From Ornithoclostridium sp944380285 (GTDB taxonomy: Bacteria > Bacillota > Clostridia > Christensenellales > UBA3700): a DNA stretch of 64,000 nucleotides. The DNA lies in the NCBI GenBank assembly GCA_963931165.1, contig OZ006985.1:620001-684000 (forward strand), read 5' to 3'. Below, one piece after another: positions 59,190 to 64,000 of the stretch. The position numbers were made by a program, and so were the translations under genes. Positions within the stretch are counted from its first letter, which is position 1; each line of letters starts with the position of its first letter. Below the pieces are notes generated by a model, which worked only from the letters and a program-made list of their open reading frames with translations, was not told the DNA's origin and did not search any database.

Positions 59190-60542
59190 ATGGAGAATAC
59201 GAACACGGGCAGGAAAAAATATAAGATCGCCGTCGCGGCGTGCGCGTTGTTTTTGGCGGCGGCGGTCGTACTTGCGGTTTTGCTCGGAGTATATGTGTCG
59301 AGGGCGGGAGACGCGCGCATCGACGCCGAGAACAACTATCGGGCGGCGTATTTCGAGCTGCTCGACAGCATGCTCGACATCGAGACAGATCTGTCCAAGA
59401 TGAAGGTCGCCTCGACAGATGCGATGCAGACGGAACTCATGCTGGACACCGCGATCAACGCCGAGCTTGCGGGGCAGAGTTTGAGCGCGCTCGTCAGGGA
59501 TGAATATCAACTTGAACCGACGATCAAGTTTTGCAATCAATTGCAGGATTTTGCAAAATACATCGTCAAGAAGATAGACCGCGAGCAGCCGTTGACGGGC
59601 AAGGACTATGAGTCGCTGGACGACCTTCACGAAGCGGCGCTCGAGCTGGGCAGACGGCTAGCGGCGATGGGCGACGGCATGCGTGAGGACGGATACTATT
59701 TCATTGAGACGATCGGCGAGGACGACCCCTTCCGCGACATCGTCGACGGAGTCGAGGACAGCGCGGTGCAATATCCGTCGCTGATCTACGACGGGCCGTT
59801 CAGCGACGGCTTGGAAGACCCCGAGCCGCACGCGTTGAAGGGTGAAGAGGTGACGCGCGAGCAGGCGGCGCAAAAGGCGAAGGAGTATTTGAGCGAATAT
59901 GACGTGACGGAAGTGGAGTTCACCGCCGAGGCGAACGGCTATTTCGAAAGCTATATGTATTCTTTCGCGACCGCGGACGGCAAGGCCGGCACCGTACAGC
60001 TCAGCAAGACAGGCGGACATCTCGTGATGTTCGACATCTATGAGGAGATGGTGATGCCGACCTTCTCCAAGGACGAGGGCGTCGAGGTCGCGAAGATATA
60101 TTGCCGCGACCACGGCTACGACGGCATGACCGCGGTGTGGAGCACGGTGTCGGACAGCGAACTCTTTGTCAACCTCTGCTACGAGCGCGACGGGATAGTC
60201 TTCTATCCCGACATGGTCAAGGTCAAGGTGTCGTTGCAGACGGGCAAGGTGATAGGTTTCGAGGCGCTGCAATATATCTACAACCATGACCGCGAGGACG
60301 AGGTCGACTATGCGGTCGAACTGACCGAGGAGGAGGTGCGCGCCGTCTATCGCGACGACTTTGAGATCGAGAGCGTCCGTCTTGCGGTGATCCCGACGGG
60401 CGGCGGTGAGGAGAAGCTGTGTTACGAGGTGTACGGCGAGTGCGACGGGGACAAGTATTTTGTCTTTGTCGACGCCGAGACGGGGTATGAGCTTGAGGTG
60501 ATGCAGGTCATCGACGGCGACGACGGCGAACTTTTGATGTGA
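59190..60542 (+). CDS. ypeB: germination protein YpeB
   Basis: 450 aa. Membrane anchor (about 14-36), a helical N-terminal domain, and C-terminal PepSY-like modules (EEVTREQAAQKAKEYL..., KDEGVEVAKIYCRDHGYDGM..., LTEEEVRAVYRDDFEIES). Needed for SleB stability in Bacillus. GAGGT before the ATG. The first codons overlap a copy of the dispersed motif (AACACGGGCAGGAAAA). Confidence 0.94.
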   Translation: MENTNTGRKKYKIAVAACALFLAAAVVLAVLLGVYVSRAGDARIDAENNYRAAYFELLDSMLDIETDLSKMKVASTDAMQTELMLDTAINAELAGQSLSALVRDEYQLEPTIKFCNQLQDFAKYIVKKIDREQPLTGKDYESLDDLHEAALELGRRLAAMGDGMREDGYYFIETIGEDDPFRDIVDGVEDSAVQYPSLIYDGPFSDGLEDPEPHALKGEEVTREQAAQKAKEYLSEYDVTEVEFTAEANGYFESYMYSFATADGKAGTVQLSKTGGHLVMFDIYEEMVMPTFSKDEGVEVAKIYCRDHGYDGMTAVWSTVSDSELFVNLCYERDGIVFYPDMVKVKVSLQTGKVIGFEALQYIYNHDREDEVDYAVELTEEEVRAVYRDDFEIESVRLAVIPTGGGEEKLCYEVYGECDGDKYFVFVDAETGYELEVMQVIDGDDGELLM

Positions 60543-60547
60543 ATCGA

Positions 60548-60573
60548 CCCGCCCGAAAGGGCGGGCTTTCTTT
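60548..60573 (+). terminator. terminator after ypeB
   Basis: CCCGCCC / GGGCGGG with loop GAAA, then CTTTCTTT. Confidence 0.8.
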
Positions 60574-60628
60574 ATGAAGAGGTCCTCATCATAGTTTTCG
60601 ACAATGATACGAGATAAAAAAGAGATAT

Positions 60629-60657
60629 TTGACAGCGCGCGCCCGTGCATTTATAAT
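60629..60657 (+). promoter_or_regulatory. consensus promoter of the aldo/keto reductase operon
   Basis: TTGACA (60629-60634), 17 nt, TATAAT (60652-60657). A small palindrome GGCGCGCATGCGCC lies between it and the ribosome site. Confidence 0.8.
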
Positions 60658-60692
60658 AAAGGCATAGGGCGCGCATGCGCCGAGGAGGAAAT

Positions 60693-61832
60693 ATGGTATA
60701 CAGAGACTTCCAAGGCAAAAAGCTGTCCGCACTCGGCTTCGGGACGATGAGGCTTCCGATCAAAGGCGGGAATTACTCCGACATCGACGAGGCGGCGGCA
60801 AAGGAGATGTTCGACTACGCGATCGCGCACGGCGTCAACTATTTCGACACCGCGTGGGGCTACCACGACGGCGAGTCCGAAAACGTCGTCGGCAAATTGC
60901 TGAGCGCCTATCCGCGCGACAGCTTTTATCTGGCGAGCAAGTTCCCCGGCTATGATCTGTCCAACATGGGCAAGGCGGAGGAGATCTTTGAAAAACAGCT
61001 CAAAAAGTGCCGCACCGACTACTTTGACTTCTATCTCTTTCACAATGTCTGCGAACTCAACATCGACGCCTATCTCAACGAGGATAAGTATCACACTCAC
61101 GCCTATCTGACCGCGCAGCGCGACAAGGGGCGCATCAAGCATCTCGGCTTTTCGGCGCACGGCAGCATAGACGTGATCGAGCGCTTTTTGGACAGGTTCG
61201 GCGAGGACATGGAGTTCTGCCAATTGCAGATCAATTGGCTGGATTGGACCTTCCAGGACACCAAGGCGAAGGTGGAGCTCATCCGCAAGCGGAACATACC
61301 GATCTGGGTGATGGAGCCGCTCAGAGGCGGCAGGCTCGTGCACTTGGGCGAAAAGGACGAGGCGGCGCTGCGCGCTCTGCGCCCGGATGAGACGATCGCA
61401 GCGTGGGCGTTCCGCTACTTGCAGACCATCCCCGATGTGACGATGATCTTGTCGGGCATGTCCGATCTCGAACAGGTCAAGGGCAACGTCGCGACGTTCG
61501 CCGAAGACAAGCCGCTTGACGCAAAAGAGCTCGCCGCACTTCAAAAGATAGCGGACGAGATGATCGCGACCTCGTCGCTGCCGTGCACCGCGTGCCGCTA
61601 TTGCACGAGCCATTGTCCCAAGCATCTCGACATCCCCGAGCTGATCAAGCTGTACAACGAGCACCGCTTCACCGGCGACGACGGCTTCATCGCGCCGATG
61701 GCTCTCGGGGCGATGTCCAAGGACAAGTGGCCGAGCGCGTGCATAGGCTGCCGCAGCTGTGAGAGAGTGTGCCCGCAGGGCATCAAGATATCCGAGATGA
61801 TGAAAGACTTCTCGGCAAGACTGAAAGCATAA
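60693..61832 (+). CDS. aldo/keto reductase with C-terminal 4Fe-4S clusters
   Basis: 379 aa. AKR barrel: LSALGFGTMRLPI, NYFDTAWGYHDGESE (catalytic Asp/Tyr), DFYLFHNV and LGFSAHGS. The C-terminal 90 residues carry two ferredoxin-like sets, CTACRYCTSHCP and CIGCRSCERVCP. This architecture is common in anaerobes as a putative oxidoreductase; electron partner and substrate unknown. Very strong GAGGAGG site. Confidence 0.92.
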   Translation: MVYRDFQGKKLSALGFGTMRLPIKGGNYSDIDEAAAKEMFDYAIAHGVNYFDTAWGYHDGESENVVGKLLSAYPRDSFYLASKFPGYDLSNMGKAEEIFEKQLKKCRTDYFDFYLFHNVCELNIDAYLNEDKYHTHAYLTAQRDKGRIKHLGFSAHGSIDVIERFLDRFGEDMEFCQLQINWLDWTFQDTKAKVELIRKRNIPIWVMEPLRGGRLVHLGEKDEAALRALRPDETIAAWAFRYLQTIPDVTMILSGMSDLEQVKGNVATFAEDKPLDAKELAALQKIADEMIATSSLPCTACRYCTSHCPKHLDIPELIKLYNEHRFTGDDGFIAPMALGAMSKDKWPSACIGCRSCERVCPQGIKISEMMKDFSARLKA

Positions 61833-61844
61833 AGGAGTACATAT

Positions 61845-62435
61845 ATGTTGATCGAAACCGTATTGGAAAGAAAGAGAGCAAAGTCGGGAGTCAGACTGAC
61901 CGTCAAGACGGCGGTCGCGGCGTTCGTGGTCGCGCTTGCGGTCGCGCTTCCGCAGATAGTTCACCTTGTCGCCGGCGCGTCGGGAGGAGTGAGGTGGCTG
62001 CCGATGTACGCGCCGATATTGCTGGGCGGATGTCTGCTCGGCTTCAAGTGGGGGCTCGGGGTCGGGATAGCCGCGCCTATCGTGAGCTTTGCGATCACTT
62101 CCGCGCTCGGCAACGCGATGCCGGCGGCGGCGAGACTGCCGTATATGATCGCCGAACTCGCGGTGTTCGCGGCGGTGAGCGGTGCGTTCTCAAAACTCAT
62201 AGTCCGCAACGCTTGGGCGGCATTCCCGGCGGTATTGCTCGCCGAGGTCGCGGGAAGGGCAGTCTTCCTCGCGCTCGCGGCGATCTTCCAAGGCGTCTCT
62301 TCGCTCGACGCGGCGACGGTGTGGAGCCAGATCCAAAGCGGTCTGCTCGGCATGGTGTTGCAGGCGGTCGTCGTGCCGGCGATCGTGATCGCGCTGCGCG
62401 CGGCGTTGCTGTCGGACGGCAAAAAGAGCGAGTGA
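61845..62435 (+). CDS. ECF transporter S component
   Basis: 196 aa with about six membrane helices. LPMYAPILLGGCLLGFKWGLGVGIAAPIVSF and MPAAARLPYMIAELAVFAA match the substrate-binding subunit of energy-coupling factor vitamin/cofactor importers. The energising module is not in the window, so it is presumably shared. Starts 12 nt after the reductase with AAAGGAG. Confidence 0.85.
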   Translation: MLIETVLERKRAKSGVRLTVKTAVAAFVVALAVALPQIVHLVAGASGGVRWLPMYAPILLGGCLLGFKWGLGVGIAAPIVSFAITSALGNAMPAAARLPYMIAELAVFAAVSGAFSKLIVRNAWAAFPAVLLAEVAGRAVFLALAAIFQGVSSLDAATVWSQIQSGLLGMVLQAVVVPAIVIALRAALLSDGKKSE

Positions 62436-62445
62436 GAAAAAGCAT

Positions 62446-62467
62446 GATTTTCGGAGCCCGTGTCGAT
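62446..62467 (+). repeat. dispersed motif copy upstream of DUF1893
   Basis: GATTTTCGGAGCCCGTGTCGA-T; differs at only one position from the copy at 34517-34540 (minus). It covers the translation start region of the next gene. Confidence 0.6.
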
Positions 62468-62468
62468 A

Positions 62469-62891
62469 ATGCGCTATGACATCCAAGATCTGAAACGGCT
62501 CGTCCGCGACGGTCACACCGTTGCGGCGAGCGACGGTGAGAGGCTTTTGACCTCTTGCGAGAGGGGGATAAAGCCGCTCGTGCAATGGTTGGACGACGGG
62601 CTCTGTCTTGCCGGGTTTTCGGTCGCCGACAAGATCGTCGGCAGGGCGGCGGCGATGCTCTATGTCCGTCTCGGCGCGGCGCGCGTATGGGCGCAGGTGA
62701 TGTCGAGAGGCGGCAAAACGGTGCTCGCCGAACACGGCATAGCCGCCGAGTGCGAGGTCGAAACGGAGAGGATAATCAACCGTCTCGGCACCGGGATGTG
62801 CCCTATGGAAGAGACGGTGTCGGGCGTCGACGATCCGCTCGAAGCGGAGCGCGCGCTCAAAGCCAAACTCAAACAGTTGAGGGGCGCATAG
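62469..62891 (+). CDS. DUF1893 family protein
   Basis: 140 aa. LVRDGHTVAASDGERLLTSCERGIKPLVQWLDDG and ADKIVGRAAAMLYVRLGA are the conserved blocks; C-terminal CPMEETVSG. The fold resembles cytidine-deaminase-like proteins; the function is not established. Start uncertain between ATG here and GTG at 62460; GGAG at 62452 belongs to the dispersed motif. Confidence 0.85.
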   Translation: MRYDIQDLKRLVRDGHTVAASDGERLLTSCERGIKPLVQWLDDGLCLAGFSVADKIVGRAAAMLYVRLGAARVWAQVMSRGGKTVLAEHGIAAECEVETERIINRLGTGMCPMEETVSGVDDPLEAERALKAKLKQLRGA

Positions 62892-62903
62892 TCCGTCAAA
62901 TGC

Positions 62904-62928
62904 AGACCGCCTTCGGGCGGTCTTTTTT
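62904..62928 (+). terminator. terminator after DUF1893
   Basis: AGACCGCC / GGCGGTCT with loop TTCG and a T6 run. Confidence 0.88.
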
Positions 62929-64000
62929 ATGCGGCGAAGAGGCGCACCGCGACGACTGTCGAGTCGTCCTTTGCGCCGTGTTCGGTCGCGAGCGAGAGCA
63001 ATTTGTCGCACACTTCCTGAGGCGACAGCGTCTCGGTGCGCGACAGGATGAGTTTGATCCCGTCTGCGCCCAGCGCGTCGGCGACGCCGTCGGTGACCAG
63101 CACGACGCAGTCGGTCGGCGACAGCATGCGGCTGACGGTGTAGGGGCGCGCCTCTTCGACGATGCCGATCGGCAGAGCGGACGGTTCGATGACGTCGACG
63201 ACATCCGCGCGCTTGACAAAACTCTGAACGCCGCCCAGCTTGACGAAGTGGGCAAGCGCGGTGTTGAGGTCGAACACGCACAGATCGAGCGCGGCGAAGT
63301 CGTCGCTCTCTTTGAGCATGAGCATGCGGTTGATCATGTTGAGAGTCGCCTCGCCGCCGAAGCCCGCGCCGTAAAAGTGTTCGACCATCGCGAGCGTGGA
63401 CGCGCTTTGCTCGGCGGCGTGACTGCCGCTGCCCATACCGTCGCATACGGCGACGAACAGCTTGTCGCCGTTCAGTCTGCGGACGGTGCGGCTGTCGCCG
63501 TTGCCGTCCGAACCGAATTTGCGTGCGCTCGCCTCGCCGTAGATCGCGCCGTAGCGCGGCTTTGAGCGAAATGAGACGGACACTCTGTCGCCGCCGACGG
63601 GGCGCGGATCGCCGTCGCGCTGCATCTTGTGACCGAAGACCTCGTCGACGGTCTTGTCCAAAAGAGTTTTGTCCAGATCGGAGCGGCGCACGGTCAGCGA
63701 CGCGTGCAGACCGCCGTCGCGCGCATAAGTTACCGCCTCGGTGCAGACGATGTTGCGGTAGCCCAGCTTTTCGATCAATTCGTCCTCGTCCGCGTTCATC
63801 GTGATGCCCTCGTTGACGTCGTCGGCGATCGCGCTCACGATGTTGCCGACTCCGTACATCTGCTCGGCGATCACACGCCTTGCGAGGTCGAGTTTGCGCG
63901 AAGTCTCGGCGCGGCGGCGGCAGCGTGCGGCGGCGGAGTTGCATTCGTTGACCAGCGCGTCGACGCGGTCGCAGCGCGACATCACGAACGGCGGCATGTC
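62927..64000 (-). CDS. spoIIE: stage II sporulation protein E, C-terminal part (partial)
   Basis: The frame runs off the right edge; 357 residues are seen. The C-terminal PP2C-type phosphatase domain is present: FVAVCDGMGSGSHAAEQS (metal Asp-Gly), MLMLKESDDFAALDLCVFDL, LPIGIVEEARPYTVSRML, VVLVTDGVADALG and GAKDDSTVVAVRLF. SpoIIE dephosphorylates SpoIIAA to release sigma-F in the forespore. The upstream regulatory segment includes TVRRSDLDK. The membrane domain lies outside the window. Confidence 0.93.
   Translation of the reverse strand, partial: DMPPFVMSRCDRVDALVNECNSAAARCRRRAETSRKLDLARRVIAEQMYGVGNIVSAIADDVNEGITMNADEDELIEKLGYRNIVCTEAVTYARDGGLHASLTVRRSDLDKTLLDKTVDEVFGHKMQRDGDPRPVGGDRVSVSFRSKPRYGAIYGEASARKFGSDGNGDSRTVRRLNGDKLFVAVCDGMGSGSHAAEQSASTLAMVEHFYGAGFGGEATLNMINRMLMLKESDDFAALDLCVFDLNTALAHFVKLGGVQSFVKRADVVDVIEPSALPIGIVEEARPYTVSRMLSPTDCVVLVTDGVADALGADGIKLILSRTETLSPQEVCDKLLSLATEHGAKDDSTVVAVRLFAA

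Overview
The window reads as chromosome of a moderately GC-rich, endospore-forming member of the Clostridia (Firmicutes), probably an uncultured gut-type lineage. The evidence is a set of Firmicutes-specific genes: a TRAP (MtrB) tryptophan-sensing RNA-binding protein, the sua5-arginine phosphatase-rpiB trio, a SPOCS/LysM spore-coat-type protein, the sleB-ypeB germination pair and SpoIIE. Promoters are close to the sigma-A consensus (TTGACA, 16-18 nt, TATAAT). I cannot name a genus. Glycan genes (GH20 hexosaminidase, NagA, GH29 fucosidase) suggest use of host or microbial aminoglycans and fucosylated glycans.

Layout. 1-5.4 kb: 3' part of dnaE, then mtrB, an ATP-type pfkA and a PPi-type phosphofructokinase. 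5.5-9.2 kb (minus): a GlcNAc catabolic operon (GH20, nagA, alpha/beta hydrolase) under a consensus promoter. 9.4-12.1 kb: small ORF, inositol monophosphatase-like enzyme, DUF2779 nuclease-like protein. 12.2-15.1 kb (minus): polar amino-acid ABC importer whose ATPase carries a long coiled-coil insertion. 15.2-18.2 kb: DUF4250 small protein, MFS transporter, and a Pro/Gln-repeat DUF1508 membrane protein. 18.4-21.0 kb: sua5, LMW phosphatase, rpiB, then hsp20. 21.2-25.5 kb: MarR regulator plus heterodimeric ABC exporter. 25.6-26.4 kb: tRNA-Glu(CTC) with a tandem array of structured units, each repeating the 3' end of that tRNA. 26.5-30.9 kb: lysoplasmalogenase, M29 aminopeptidase, an internally deleted EEP-family gene, GDPD. 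30-33 kb: three-gene ABC importer. 33-40.4 kb: GH29 fucosidase and a 1649-residue repeat lipoprotein followed by an orphan alternative C-terminal segment. 40.4-42.4 kb: small genes and an rlmD-like methyltransferase.

42.4-55.3 kb looks like an accessory island with less GC-biased codon use. It holds two membrane proteins, two TetR regulators, a second two-gene ABC system, DUF3793, flavodoxin, GNAT, two methyltransferases, a ZIP metal transporter and a DtxR-like regulator. A shared palindrome, AGTTCGCATAnGCGAACT, lies upstream of both the ABC pair and the DUF3793-flavodoxin unit. Together this resembles a metal (probably iron) starvation response. 55.5-64 kb returns to core genes: SPOCS/LysM protein, ispE, sleB-ypeB, an aldo/keto reductase with ferredoxin-like clusters, an ECF S component, DUF1893 and the C-terminal part of SpoIIE.

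The least explained structures are the tRNA-Glu-derived tandem array, the tail replacement in the giant lipoprotein, the coiled-coil-bearing ABC ATPase, a dispersed motif around GCCCGTGTCGA, and genes whose start codon sits exactly at the predicted transcription start (leaderless).
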